A stretch of DNA of 64,000 bases from Hominimerdicola alba 8 (GTDB lineage Bacteria; Bacillota; Clostridia; Oscillospirales; Ruminococcaceae), in NCBI RefSeq assembly GCF_000178155.2, contig NZ_ADKM02000075.1, positions 107,814 to 171,813 of the forward strand, read 5' to 3'. Below the pieces are notes generated by a model that saw only the letters and a list, made by a program, of their open reading frames with translations, was not told the origin of the DNA and did no database searches. Below are positions 1 through 8,254 of this stretch, piece by piece. Numbering within the stretch: the stretch's first letter is position 1; each line of letters begins with the position of its first letter. Both the position numbers and the translations under genes were made by a program.

Positions 1-532
1 AAAGTTCGCTAAGACGCATGCCGCAGTTCAGGAAAAGTGTTATCATACAGTAATCACGCTCATAATTTGCAGATTCTACAGCTGCCAGCAGCTTCTGCGC
101 ATCGCCAAGTGTCAGGTATTTCGGCAGAGTTTTCGGCAGTTTCGGAAGTTCCAGCTGTTCTATTGGGTCGGAACTGATAAGCCCCTTTTTCAGATGAAGA
201 TAAGAATAGAACTGCTTTAGCGCCGATGTCTTGCGCGCCCTTGTCTTGATGCTGTTGCCGCGTTCATCAGCGAGCCATTTTAAATAATTGTAGGCATCTA
301 TCAGCCTTATTTTTTTTATATAATCAAATGGAACTTCTGATATGGCTATGTCTTCAAATTCGACCTTGTTCGGGTCAGCATCATTGTGGTTGATAAGCAG
401 ATAACGCAGAAATGTGCGCAGGTCGATATAATACGCTTCAACAGTGCGGTCGCTCCTGCCTTTTACCAGCCGCATGTATGTAAGATAATCTGCCAGATAA
501 TCAGGACAGTCGTTCAGATACTCTTTTTTCAT
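1..532 (-). CDS. Tyrosine recombinase (XerC/XerD-like), N-terminal part, cut by window edge
   Basis: Reading leftward from an ATG at 532, about 177 codons are open up to the window edge. The protein begins MKKEYLNDCPDYLADYL, followed by the SAM-like core-binding domain (YMRLVKGRSDRTVEAYYIDL, then KTSALKQFYSYL) and the start of the catalytic domain (KYLTLGDAQKLL, ending NCGMRLSEL, which contains the first catalytic Arg). This is the layout of Xer-type recombinases, which resolve chromosome dimers or move integrated elements. The rest of the catalytic domain (R-H-R-Y) lies outside the window, so Xer versus integrase cannot be settled. A good sigma-70 promoter lies just upstream. Confidence 0.85.
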   Translation of the reverse strand, partial: MKKEYLNDCPDYLADYLTYMRLVKGRSDRTVEAYYIDLRTFLRYLLINHNDADPNKVEFEDIAISEVPFDYIKKIRLIDAYNYLKWLADERGNSIKTRARKTSALKQFYSYLHLKKGLISSDPIEQLELPKLPKTLPKYLTLGDAQKLLAAVESANYERDYCMITLFLNCGMRLSEL

Positions 533-588
533 AAAAACACCCGTTCATAATATTTGCAGTCAATGACCGCATGATCCCTGTTATCAAA

Positions 589-617
589 ATTATACATCAT
601 CGCGCCCGAAAAGTCAA
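589..617 (-). promoter_or_regulatory. Promoter for the recombinase gene
   Basis: On the minus strand TTGACT (617-612) is separated by 17 bp from TATAAT (594-589), about 57 bp before the recombinase ATG. Confidence 0.7.
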
Positions 618-658
618 TGCTGTAATAAATCACACATAAAATATACGATTTTAAGTTA

Positions 659-687
659 TTGCATTTTTTTTCGGGCTATGTTATAAT
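659..687 (+). promoter_or_regulatory. Promoter for exonuclease III gene
   Basis: TTGCAT (659-664), 17-bp spacer, TATAAT (682-687). Just downstream TGAAAACGATTAAG (697-710) resembles a catabolite-response (cre) operator with the last two positions mismatched, so regulation through it is only a possibility. Confidence 0.6.
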
Positions 688-735
688 TACACAAAATGAA
701 AACGATTAAGTTAAGTACTTACGGAGGTCCATATC

Positions 736-1488
736 ATGAAACTTATATCATGGAATGTAAACGGTTTCAGGGCTTGTCTTCAAAAGGGTTTTGAGGATTT
801 TTTCAAGTCTGCTGACGCTGACATCTTTTGCATACAGGAAACAAAAATGCAGCCCGATCAGGCTGATTTTTCACCCGAAGGCTATCATAAATACTTTCAC
901 AGTGCTGTGAAAAAAGGCTATTCCGGCACAGCGGTCTACACAAAGAACGAGCCGAAAGCTGTAACATACGGACTGAACGGCGCTCACACTGATGAAGGCA
1001 GAGTCATCACATGCGAGTATGACGATTTTTATTTCGTATGCTGTTATGTGCCCAACGCTCAGAATGAACTAAAGCGGATCGATTACCGCATGGAGTTTGA
1101 GGACGATATGCGCGCATATCTTTGCGGACTTGATAAGTTAAAACCCGTGATATACTGCGGCGACCTCAATGTTGCCCATGAGGAGATAGACCTCAAAAAT
1201 CCCAAGAGCAATGTGGGAAATGCCGGCTTTTCAGATCAGGAACGCGGCAAATTCACCGAACTGCTCGCAGCAGGTTTTGCAGATACTTTCAGGCGGCTTT
1301 ATCCTGAAACAACAGGTGTTTATTCATGGTGGTCATATCGCTTCAACGCCCGCAAGAACAACGCAGGCTGGCGCATCGACTATTTTGTTGTTTCCGAAAG
1401 ACTTATGGACAAAGTCGGTGACTCAAAGATACTCACTGATGTTATGGGCAGCGATCATTGTCCTGTTCAGCTGGATATAACGATCTGA
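736..1488 (+). CDS. exoA: Exodeoxyribonuclease III
   Basis: This 250-residue protein is an exonuclease III/AP endonuclease of base-excision repair; it cleaves 5' of abasic sites and has 3'-exonuclease and phosphatase activity. Family motifs are in order: SWNVNGFRA at the N-terminus, IQETKMQ (metal-binding Glu), YCGDLNVAHEEIDL (catalytic Asp/Asn), YSWWSYRFNARKNNAGWRIDYF and C-terminal GSDHCPV (catalytic Asp-His). Length is typical. GGAGG at 723-727 fixes the start. No clear terminator follows, so read-through into the phosphoesterase gene is possible across the small repeat at 1528-1613. Confidence 0.96.
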   Translation: MKLISWNVNGFRACLQKGFEDFFKSADADIFCIQETKMQPDQADFSPEGYHKYFHSAVKKGYSGTAVYTKNEPKAVTYGLNGAHTDEGRVITCEYDDFYFVCCYVPNAQNELKRIDYRMEFEDDMRAYLCGLDKLKPVIYCGDLNVAHEEIDLKNPKSNVGNAGFSDQERGKFTELLAAGFADTFRRLYPETTGVYSWWSYRFNARKNNAGWRIDYFVVSERLMDKVGDSKILTDVMGSDHCPVQLDITI

Positions 1489-1527
1489 CATAGTTTCATA
1501 TTTTTGCACAAGCACAGCGGTCATTTA

Positions 1528-1613
1528 CGTGGTTATCCTGCTGACACACCACCAAAACAGCTGTTTTGCAGAACTTAAGGCAGTTGGCGCGTGGTGCGCT
1601 AAAAGGATAGTCA
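1528..1613 (-). mobile_element. Family A mini-element, copy A1 (86 bp, internally deleted)
   Basis: Read on the minus strand it starts TGACTATCCTTTTAGCGCACC and ends GGTGTGTCAGCAGGATAACCACG, matching copies at 5495, 40571 and 45746. It lacks the roughly 35-bp internal block found in A2-A4. The flanks keep only a decayed duplication (TAAAT on both sides). Its left end lies about 40 bp before the phosphoesterase start, so it sits in that gene's leader. Confidence 0.75.
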
Positions 1614-1654
1614 TAATTATTTATACGGTATAGTTTGGGTGAGGAGGTAAATTT

Positions 1655-2356
1655 ATGGTGCTTGTAACGGGAGATATACATGGCTGCGCCGATATCGGCA
1701 AGCTGACTGCTAAGGCAAATCCGATACAGAAAGAGATGACAAAGGAAGATTTTCTGATAATTGCGGGTGATTTCGGGCTTGTATGGAACAATGATGAAGA
1801 AGATCTCTGGTGGCGCAAATGGCTTGATAAAAAGCCGTACACCACGCTTTTTGTTGACGGCAACCACGAAAATTTCGATCTGCTCGATGACTATGAAGTC
1901 ACTGAGTTCAACGGCGGAAAAGTCCACAGGATAGGGGAGAGCATCTACCATCTTATGCGCGGCGAGATGTTTGAACTGCAAGGAAAGCGCTTTTTTACGA
2001 TGGGCGGTGCTGAGTCACACGATAAGGAGTTCCGCACACTCGGCACTTCTATATGGACACAGGAAATGCCATCTGATGAAGAGTATATCCACGCTATCGA
2101 AACGCTGGACAGGATAGGCTGGCAGACAGATTTTGTAATTACTCACTGTGCGCCGACACCGATACAGTCAGAGATAGCGGCAATGCTGGGTTTCCCTGAC
2201 GTGTATCCCTCAAATCGGCTGACGGATTTTTTGCAGCAGGTGCGCGAAAAGCTGGAATTTCGCGGCTGGTTTCACGGACACTATCACACCGATCTTACTT
2301 CGACGATCGACCCGCGCGTAAACCTTTTGTTCAACAATATCCTACAAATAGTCTGA
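1655..2356 (+). CDS. Metallophosphoesterase (calcineurin-like)
   Basis: This 233-residue protein carries the complete calcineurin-like di-metal signature: GDIHG (residues 6-10), GDFG near 40, GNHEN near 70, THCAP near 164 and the C-terminal GHYH. Such enzymes hydrolyse phosphomono- or diesters, but the substrate cannot be read from sequence. There is no signal peptide, so it is cytosolic. The start is supported by GGAGG at 1643-1647. It follows exonuclease III on the same strand with the A1 element in between. Confidence 0.85.
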   Translation: MVLVTGDIHGCADIGKLTAKANPIQKEMTKEDFLIIAGDFGLVWNNDEEDLWWRKWLDKKPYTTLFVDGNHENFDLLDDYEVTEFNGGKVHRIGESIYHLMRGEMFELQGKRFFTMGGAESHDKEFRTLGTSIWTQEMPSDEEYIHAIETLDRIGWQTDFVITHCAPTPIQSEIAAMLGFPDVYPSNRLTDFLQQVREKLEFRGWFHGHYHTDLTSTIDPRVNLLFNNILQIV

Positions 2357-2424
2357 CGATCCTCATTACCTAAAAAAATGAATATCCTTCACCATAAACT
2401 ATACCAAAAGCATCATAAGATCAC

Positions 2425-2527
2425 TATAGCAATCCGCCTTAAAATTCAGACAAAATCCGGTCGCAAAACCCATAAATCCGAGCTTTAGCGACCGGATTTT
2501 GTGAATTTAAATAGTTGGATTGCTATA
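2425..2527. repeat. Family B 103-bp foldback element, copy B1
   Basis: The ends are TATAGCAATCC and GGATTGCTATA. Inside is a long hairpin with arms TTAAAATTCAGACAAAATCC..GGTCGC and GCGACC..GGATTTTGTGAATTTAA around a loop of about 23 nt. It lies head-to-tail with B2, sharing the TA at 2526-2527. A third copy is at 61013. TA at both ends fits an IS630/mariner-type MITE. Confidence 0.85.
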
Positions 2528-2628
2528 TAGCAATCCGCCTTAAAATTCAGACAAAATCCGGTCACAAAACCCATAAATCCGAGCTTTAGCGACCGAATTT
2601 TGTGAATTTAAATAGTTGGATTGCTATA
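2526..2628. repeat. Family B 103-bp foldback element, copy B2
   Basis: Tandem partner of B1 with the same length and ends. It differs by a few bases, including a G-to-A in each arm (GGTCAC on the left, GACCGAATT on the right). It ends 39 bp before the hydrolase start at 2668 and so supplies that gene's upstream region; an in-frame ATG inside it is not the gene start. Confidence 0.85.
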
Positions 2629-2667
2629 AAAGAACTTGATAAGAGATCAACAACGGAGGCAGGAAAA

Positions 2668-3399
2668 ATGACAAATTATCAGATCGATACATCTATTATA
2701 GATACACCGCGCGGCAATATACACTGCACCGAATATATCCCGAAAAATGGTGGTGACTCTGCTGTGATACTAAGTCACGGCTTTAATTCATGCGCTGATG
2801 ATCTTGCAGATGTGGCTAAGAAGTTGGCTGAATGCGGCATATATGCAGTATGCTATGACTTCAACGGAGGGGGAGTCTGCTGTAAAAGTACAGGTAAGAC
2901 AACTGATATGAGCATTCTGACAGAACAGGCTGATCTGCGCGACATGATATCGCTTGTCAGGTCACGTACGCAGATAAAAAATATATACCTGTATGGCGAG
3001 AGTCAGGGCGGTTTTGTTTCAGCGCTGACTGCACCTGAATTTGCTGATATAGAAGGGCTTTTTCTCGTTTACCCAGCATTCGTTATACCGAATGACTGGC
3101 TGAAAAAGCAGGAAAGTGAGTTGCAGGGTGAGTTTGATTTTATGGGCGTTAAGCTGACAAAGACCTATTTTGACGGCGTTCCGCGCTACGATGTCATAGC
3201 TAAAGCGGCAGAGTTTACAAGACCCATCAGAATATGGCATGGTGCTGCCGACCCTGTAGTCGCTACCGAATATTCACTGAAACTTGTGAAAGCATGCAAT
3301 AAATGTGAACTTACTGTATTCAGCGGACTAGGTCACTGGTTCCCGCCTGAGTACAGAGAACGTGTAGCTTATGAGATCGCAGCAGCTATCATAAAATAG
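2668..3399 (+). CDS. Alpha/beta hydrolase
   Basis: This is a 243-residue alpha/beta-hydrolase-fold enzyme of the serine-aminopeptidase/esterase type. The oxyanion segment SHGFNS is near residue 50, the nucleophile elbow GESQGG near 110, an Asp in HGAADPVV near 195 and the catalytic His in GLGHWF near 222. No signal peptide. The reading frame extends upstream to 2602, but those residues are encoded by the end of the B2 repeat; GGAGG at 2655-2659 supports ATG 2668. Substrate unknown. A strong terminator follows. Confidence 0.85.
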   Translation: MTNYQIDTSIIDTPRGNIHCTEYIPKNGGDSAVILSHGFNSCADDLADVAKKLAECGIYAVCYDFNGGGVCCKSTGKTTDMSILTEQADLRDMISLVRSRTQIKNIYLYGESQGGFVSALTAPEFADIEGLFLVYPAFVIPNDWLKKQESELQGEFDFMGVKLTKTYFDGVPRYDVIAKAAEFTRPIRIWHGAADPVVATEYSLKLVKACNKCELTVFSGLGHWFPPEYRERVAYEIAAAIIK

Positions 3400-3405
3400 A
3401 TCACA

Positions 3406-3439
3406 CCCGATGCAAAATGTACTGCATCGGGTTTTTTTT
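3406..3439 (+). terminator. Rho-independent terminator of the hydrolase gene
   Basis: Stem CCCGATGCA (3406-3414) pairs with TGCATCGGG (3423-3431), followed by eight T. It sits between convergent genes. Confidence 0.9.
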
Positions 3440-4802
3440 ACTCTTTTGAGTCATCATTAAGTTTATTGTAGACTGTCAGCCGCATTGTGATATAGCTGGC
3501 AAGTCCGCCTACCATGTTGGAGATGGGTTCTGCGATGAAAACACCTTTAACTCCCATACCAAGACGCGGCAGTATCAGTGTAAGCGGTATCACGATGATG
3601 ACTTTTCTCAGCAGCGAGAAAAATATCGCACGACCTGCCGCTCCCAACGCCTGAAATGTTGACTGCCCCGCAAACTGGAACGACATAAAGACAAATCCGA
3701 AGAAATACAGCTTTATTGCGTCAACTCCAGGTCCTAAGATCGCGCTGTCGCTTGAAAAGATCCTGAACCAGAACTGTGGGAAGATCACTATCAATAGCCA
3801 TGCCGACACTGTGTATACCGCTCCCGCCAGAGTATTGAAGCGTATCGACTGCTTTACACGGTCATACTTTTTGGCACCGTAATTGTAGCCCATGATAGGC
3901 TGTGAACCGTTGACCAGACCGCTTATCGGCAGGAAAAATACATCGCGTACCGAGTTGAGTACCGTCATGATGCCGACATAAAGGTCACCGCCGTATGTCT
4001 GCAAAGTTGAGTTGCAAGCCGCCTGAACAAAGCAGGCAGTACCCTGCATCACAAAATTTGAAGTCCCCAGCTTGCAGATGTTTCCTGCAAGTCTACTGTC
4101 GAAATGGATATTCTGCCGTTTCAGACCAATGGGCGCTTTTAAGACAAGAAAACGCATTATCCAGACCGCTGAAACGATCTGACTGATGACGGTAGCCAGC
4201 GCTGCGCCTTTTATGCCCAGACCGAATACAAATATAAACAGCGGATCAAGCAGCATATTCAGCACCGCGCCGATGATCGTGGTGAACATGCCCGTTTTGG
4301 GAAATCCCTGAGCGCTGATATAGCTGTTCAGTCCTGTGGTCAGCATCGAGAAAACGGTCCCTGCCATATAGATACGCAGGTAATCCGCCGCGTATGGGTA
4401 AGAACTGTCGCTGGCACCCAGCAGGTAAAGTATAGGTCGGCAGAAAAGATAACCGCTGACAGTAAGCACAGCCGCCCCTGCCAACAGCATAAAGCAGGAA
4501 CAGCCCATTATTTTTTCAGCACGCGACTTGTCGCCCGAACCGTTTGCCATAGAGAAAAGCGGCACACCGCCCATACCGAAAAGTGCTGCAAATGCCACGA
4601 TAAAAGTTATCACAGGGAAAGTAAGCCCCACACCTGTTAGCGCTATACTGTCACCGCCGTCCATGTGTCCTATGTAGATGCGGTCAACCACATTGTAAAG
4701 CAGCTGTACCAGCTGTGCCAGCATAAGCGGCAATGCCTGCGAAAGAGTGAGCCGCCAGATGGCACCTTTTGAAAAATCACGATCCCTTACTGTCACACTC
4801 AC
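3438..4802 (-). CDS. MATE family efflux transporter
   Basis: A 454-residue, 12-helix membrane protein of the MATE (DinF/NorM-like) family, exporting drugs or cationic metabolites with H+ or Na+. Visible family features are the N-terminal LPLMLAQLVQLLYNVVDRIYIG segment, a second inverted half beginning near residue 230, and the motif NGSQPIMGYNYGA. The start is a GTG whose bases overlap the TGA of the upstream Nudix gene (GTGA), indicating translational coupling. It lacks its own clear terminator on this strand. Substrate unknown. Confidence 0.92.
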   Translation of the reverse strand: MSVTVRDRDFSKGAIWRLTLSQALPLMLAQLVQLLYNVVDRIYIGHMDGGDSIALTGVGLTFPVITFIVAFAALFGMGGVPLFSMANGSGDKSRAEKIMGCSCFMLLAGAAVLTVSGYLFCRPILYLLGASDSSYPYAADYLRIYMAGTVFSMLTTGLNSYISAQGFPKTGMFTTIIGAVLNMLLDPLFIFVFGLGIKGAALATVISQIVSAVWIMRFLVLKAPIGLKRQNIHFDSRLAGNICKLGTSNFVMQGTACFVQAACNSTLQTYGGDLYVGIMTVLNSVRDVFFLPISGLVNGSQPIMGYNYGAKKYDRVKQSIRFNTLAGAVYTVSAWLLIVIFPQFWFRIFSSDSAILGPGVDAIKLYFFGFVFMSFQFAGQSTFQALGAAGRAIFFSLLRKVIIVIPLTLILPRLGMGVKGVFIAEPISNMVGGLASYITMRLTVYNKLNDDSKE

Positions 4803-5362
4803 TGCCCATCACCGCCACTTTGAAGATATTTTTGTATCATCATCAACTCTTCGAGGGCGATACAGTGCTTGAAACTGTTGGTCTTGACTGCTTCGATACA
4901 GTATTCAAAGTCCACCCAGCGAACACTGTCAACTTCTTCCTTTTGAAGAATGAAGTCTTTTTCGTCAATATCGCGCCACATCACAAAGACTTTTGAAACC
5001 TGCCTGTCATGAAATTCTTTTCCGAAAAATACATCGTCACTGATGATAGTACGTTTGCCGCAGCTTGTAAGTTCCTCAGCCAAAGCATCAACGCCAAGTT
5101 CTTCTTTCAGTTCTCTCAGCGCAGATGGTACGTAGTCAACGCCCGCAGGGATATGCCCCGCACTTGAAATGTCATAGCACGCGGGATAAGAAGATTTGTT
5201 TTCAGCGCGTTTCTGTAAAAGTATCTGCACTTTACCGCCACACTTTCTCAGCAGCCAAAGGTGTGCGGTGCGGTGGCGAATGCCCTTTGTGTGGGCATTC
5301 TCACGGTCGATGATCTCACCTGTAGGATCGCCGTTTTCATCGACGATATCCAGAAATTCCAT
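4799..5362 (-). CDS. Nudix hydrolase (IPP-isomerase-like subgroup)
   Basis: This 187-residue protein belongs to the Nudix group resembling isopentenyl-diphosphate isomerase (VDENG start, RTAHLWLL, LLQKRA, AGHIPAG). The Nudix box runs G-H-I-P-A-G-V..RELKEELGV: the REUxEExGU half is intact, but the first glutamate (position 7) is Val, so the standard box is incomplete. It probably acts on a nucleotide or isoprenoid diphosphate, which is not certain. It is translationally coupled to the MATE exporter downstream and has its own promoter. Confidence 0.85.
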   Translation of the reverse strand: MEFLDIVDENGDPTGEIIDRENAHTKGIRHRTAHLWLLRKCGGKVQILLQKRAENKSSYPACYDISSAGHIPAGVDYVPSALRELKEELGVDALAEELTSCGKRTIISDDVFFGKEFHDRQVSKVFVMWRDIDEKDFILQKEEVDSVRWVDFEYCIEAVKTNSFKHCIALEELMMIQKYLQSGGDGQ

Positions 5363-5394
5363 ATACTTACCTTCTTTATAACAAAACTATTTTT

Positions 5395-5423
5395 ATTATA
5401 GCACTTTAACATCGGCTTTTCAA
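5395..5423 (-). promoter_or_regulatory. Promoter of the Nudix-MATE operon
   Basis: Minus strand TTGAAA (5423-5418), 17-bp spacer, TATAAT (5400-5395), about 33 bp before the Nudix start. Confidence 0.75.
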
Positions 5424-5446
5424 GTACGAAAGATGAATTTCAGCGA

Positions 5447-5475
5447 TTGACTTTTTGAACTGCCCGTGTTACAAT
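5447..5475 (+). promoter_or_regulatory. Promoter of the AlaX-like gene, upstream of element A2
   Basis: TTGACT (5447-5452), 17-bp spacer, TACAAT (5470-5475). Predicted transcription start is near 5482, so element A2 (5495-5622) would lie entirely inside the 5' leader of the gene starting at 5651. Confidence 0.65.
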
Positions 5476-5494
5476 AAACATGTTTTAAATAATA

Positions 5495-5622
5495 TGACTA
5501 TCCCTTTAGCACACCAACTAAAAATGCGGTAAACAAAAGGATAATTGAGCGCCCCATATCTTTCCCCCGCCTTAAGTTCTGTATAGCCGCTGTTTTTGTG
5601 GTGTGTCAGCGGGATAACCACA
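5495..5622 (+). mobile_element. Family A mini-element, copy A2 (128 bp, with 10-bp target duplication)
   Basis: Left end TGACTATCCCTTTAGCACACC, right end GGTGTGTCAGCGGGATAACCACA; the two ends are imperfect inverted repeats. It is flanked by a perfect direct repeat TTAAATAATA (5485-5494 and 5623-5632), the hallmark of transposition. No coding capacity. It sits in the leader of the AlaX-like gene. Confidence 0.9.
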
Positions 5623-5650
5623 TTAAATAATAGTTAACGAGGTGTTTTGC

Positions 5651-6802
5651 ATGACTGAAAGACTCTATGATAACAGCAAGCTGACGACTTTTGAAGCCAC
5701 CGTCACATCATGTTCTCCTGCGGGCAAATACTATGAACTGACACTTGACAGATCGGCATTTTTTCCTGAGGGAGGCGGGCAGAAAGGCGATGTGGGACTG
5801 ATAGACAGTGTTAAGGTCTTAGATACATACGAGAAAAACGGCGAGGTCGTACATAAATGCACTGCTCCCATAGAAGCGGGCATGCAAGTCTGTGGTGAGG
5901 TCGATGCTGATATCAGACTTCGCCGCATGCAGAACCATTCCGGCGAACATCTGCTTATGGGGGTTATCCACCGTAAGACAGGGTTTGAAAATGTCGGTTT
6001 TCATCTGGGTTCTGATGATGTGACACTTGACCTTGATGGAGTTATCCCGACGGAAACTCTCATCGAGTGCGAATTTCTTGCTAACAAAGCCATCGCCGCC
6101 GACCTGCCTGTCACCATTTCATATCCGGACAGCGAAAGTCTGAAAACCCTTGAATACCGCAGCAAGCTGGAAATGACTGAAAATGTCCGCATAGTTACCA
6201 TTGAGGGTGTCGATGTCTGTGCATGCTGTGCGCCTCATGTGGCATCAACAGGTCAGATAGGCATTATAAAGGTTTTGTCGGCTGAAAGCTACAAGGGCGG
6301 CACACGGCTGCATATTCTCTGCGGTCTTGATGCTTTTGAACTTATCAGAAACCGAATGGACGAGCTTTCCGCTATTTCAAGGCTTCTTTCAGCAAAACCC
6401 GAAAAGATATTAGAGCAGACAAAGCGTTTGATTGATGAGAACGATGCGCTGAAACGTCAGCTTGCAGACATCGAGCAAAGGAAAGCTGCGCGTATCATCA
6501 GTTCACTCAGTAACAGCACGCGCGGCAGTTTTTGTGTTTTCACAGAGGGGCTGAACACCGCATCTATGCGTGATATCGCCAATGAAGCAGTCAAACTTAC
6601 GGATGGTGCCGCAGGCATTTTTTGTCAAAACGAAAACGGCTGGAATTACATTATCGCTTCTGATAGTCTGCCGCTCAGAAGTATGTCTGCTCAGATAAAT
6701 TCAGCGCTTAACGGCAAAGGCGGAGGTTCGGATAAAATGCTTCAAGGCAGTTGTATGGCTGAAAGAACTGCCATAGAAGATGTCATCAAAAAACTTCACT
6801 GA
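5651..6802 (+). CDS. Alanyl-tRNA editing protein (AlaX-L-like, with DHHA1 domain)
   Basis: A 383-residue stand-alone relative of the alanyl-tRNA synthetase editing domain, expected to deacylate mischarged Ser- or Gly-tRNA(Ala). The N-terminal barrel has FFPEGGGQKGD, the zinc motif NHSGEHLL (HxxxH) and CACCAPH (CxxxH). A coiled segment spans about 235-275, followed by a C-terminal DHHA1-type domain ending with GKGGGSDKMLQGS. A start three codons earlier is possible, but GAGGTG at 5639-5644 suits ATG 5651. A mobile element occupies most of its leader, which may alter translation. Confidence 0.9.
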   Translation: MTERLYDNSKLTTFEATVTSCSPAGKYYELTLDRSAFFPEGGGQKGDVGLIDSVKVLDTYEKNGEVVHKCTAPIEAGMQVCGEVDADIRLRRMQNHSGEHLLMGVIHRKTGFENVGFHLGSDDVTLDLDGVIPTETLIECEFLANKAIAADLPVTISYPDSESLKTLEYRSKLEMTENVRIVTIEGVDVCACCAPHVASTGQIGIIKVLSAESYKGGTRLHILCGLDAFELIRNRMDELSAISRLLSAKPEKILEQTKRLIDENDALKRQLADIEQRKAARIISSLSNSTRGSFCVFTEGLNTASMRDIANEAVKLTDGAAGIFCQNENGWNYIIASDSLPLRSMSAQINSALNGKGGGSDKMLQGSCMAERTAIEDVIKKLH

Positions 6803-6804
6803 CA

Positions 6805-6840
6805 TAAAAAACAGCTTGGCACTGCTGTACCAAGCTGTTT
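6805..6840 (-). terminator. Terminator between convergent genes
   Basis: Stem AAACAGCTTGG (6809-6819) with CCAAGCTGTTT (6830-6840). Read on the minus strand it is followed by a T run, serving the surface-protein gene; on the plus strand the U tract is weaker. Confidence 0.85.
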
Positions 6841-6843
6841 CCA

Positions 6844-8019
6844 TTATTTCTTGATGAATTTGTGTGAGTTCACATCGTAAGTTTCTCTGCTCTTTCTGCC
6901 CAGAACGATATACAGTATCAGAACCGCTACTGCAATGCCCGCAACTGCGCCGATAATTATTAATACAAGATTGTTTCTAACCGAACCTTTCTCCTTATCA
7001 GTATTTGAACTGTCTGTTGCATCTGCTGCCGATACCTCAGCTGAAGATGATACGGCGGCAGAATCTTCTACAGTGCTTTCTTCCGCAGGAACTACCGAAG
7101 TCACGGGTTCTGCCGGGATATCACTTTCAAGCACCTTGCATCTCAGTGCATAAAGGTCGGTGCATTTTATTTTACCGTTGCCGGTGTCACCCACATAAAC
7201 TATCGAAACACATGACATGTCATCAGTGCCGTAGGCATCGACCATGTCAGCGTAGTCAAACAGTGCAAAATTTTCGTTGTATAGAACAGGGGATACCTTG
7301 CTCCATACAGTGCCGTTTTTAGCTTTGGGAGAAACCGTGTCATCAGTGCTCTGTAAAATGAATTCTACGGGAGCATTTGGGATATTTTCAGCCAGATCAG
7401 ATTCAAACTGTGCTATGACCCATGTTTTATCAGTCATAGTGCTTGTGTCGAACTGGTCAACACCTATTGAAACGCTCTGCCCCCAGTTATCGGTTTCTTT
7501 AGGCTTGCGCGGGTGTACCCAGTTGGCATAAAGAATGTCATTTTCGACCATATCAGCCTTTGAGTAAACATCGGATGCCTCAAAACCTGTACAGGTAACA
7601 GCCTTGTCGCCTGCAAGTACATCGATAGAATAGACCATAGACAGGTCATTATCCCCAAGTGCTTCCAGTATAGCTGACTGTTCAAATACCGCTGCACCGT
7701 CCGCAAACTCACTTGCTTCGACCTCAGCCGAAGCAGGCTCGCCGATGCCATTGTTGACATCTGCATCGGAATGCCAATAATTTAGCACCAGCTTCACAGG
7801 GCTTTCATCGCCCTCAGCACCGTCACAGGTAACGGTAATTTTTGTATCGTCCTTAAACTGAGAAGCCGCGAGTTCTCTTGAAGTAACGCTGAAAGTAACA
7901 CCGTTTGAGGCTTCAACAGCCTTATTCGTATCGATCGAAACATCTTCTGCGTCAGCAGAAACTGCCCCAAATATAAGCACAGATACAGCTGCCAAAAGAA
8001 TAGAAAAAGTTTTTTTCAT
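6844..8019 (-). CDS. Cell-surface protein of unknown function, signal peptide plus C-terminal membrane anchor
   Basis: The 391-residue protein has a signal peptide (MKKTFSILLAAVSVLIFGAV, cleavage near ADA-ED at residue 24), an extracellular part of about 290 residues, a Ser/Ala/Glu-rich spacer (about 305-340, AVSSSAEVSAADATDSS), one transmembrane helix (LVLIIIGAVAGIAVAVLILYIVL) and a short basic tail. I recognise no domain. Two extracellular halves contain similar segments (VKLVLNYWHSD.., VEFILQSTDD..; LGDNDLSMVYSIDV.., GTDDMSCVSIVYV..), suggesting an internal duplication of a beta-rich module. Confidence 0.8.
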   Translation of the reverse strand: MKKTFSILLAAVSVLIFGAVSADAEDVSIDTNKAVEASNGVTFSVTSRELAASQFKDDTKITVTCDGAEGDESPVKLVLNYWHSDADVNNGIGEPASAEVEASEFADGAAVFEQSAILEALGDNDLSMVYSIDVLAGDKAVTCTGFEASDVYSKADMVENDILYANWVHPRKPKETDNWGQSVSIGVDQFDTSTMTDKTWVIAQFESDLAENIPNAPVEFILQSTDDTVSPKAKNGTVWSKVSPVLYNENFALFDYADMVDAYGTDDMSCVSIVYVGDTGNGKIKCTDLYALRCKVLESDIPAEPVTSVVPAEESTVEDSAAVSSSAEVSAADATDSSNTDKEKGSVRNNLVLIIIGAVAGIAVAVLILYIVLGRKSRETYDVNSHKFIKK

Positions 8020-8070
8020 TATACTTTCTCCTTTATATGAAATAATAAAATGATACTATATCATACTATT

Positions 8071-8099
8071 ATTATACCACATCATGTTCGTTTAGTCAA
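8071..8099 (-). promoter_or_regulatory. Promoter of the surface-protein gene
   Basis: TTGACT (8099-8094), 17-bp spacer, TATAAT (8076-8071) on the minus strand, then AAGGAG before the ATG. The remaining AT-rich DNA to 8254 shows no gene. Confidence 0.85.
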
Positions 8100-8254
8100 T
8101 TACGATATTCGGAGAATTAATTCATTTTAGCAAAAGTTTATATGTTATTATTCACAAATTCTATGTTAAATAATAATACATATACTGTAAATTTTGGAAA
8201 CTAATTGTTTGTATTTTTTCTCGGTCGTCACAGCTTTCAGGCCTTATTATATTT

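Noticed and set aside
2425..2628. Possible CRISPR array from the tandem repeat
   Set aside because: Only two 103-bp copies sharing a TA, each a foldback, with no spacers and no cas genes.
2602..2667. Upstream start for the alpha/beta hydrolase
   Set aside because: The extra residues are encoded by the end of repeat B2 and no ribosome site precedes it; GGAGG points to 2668.
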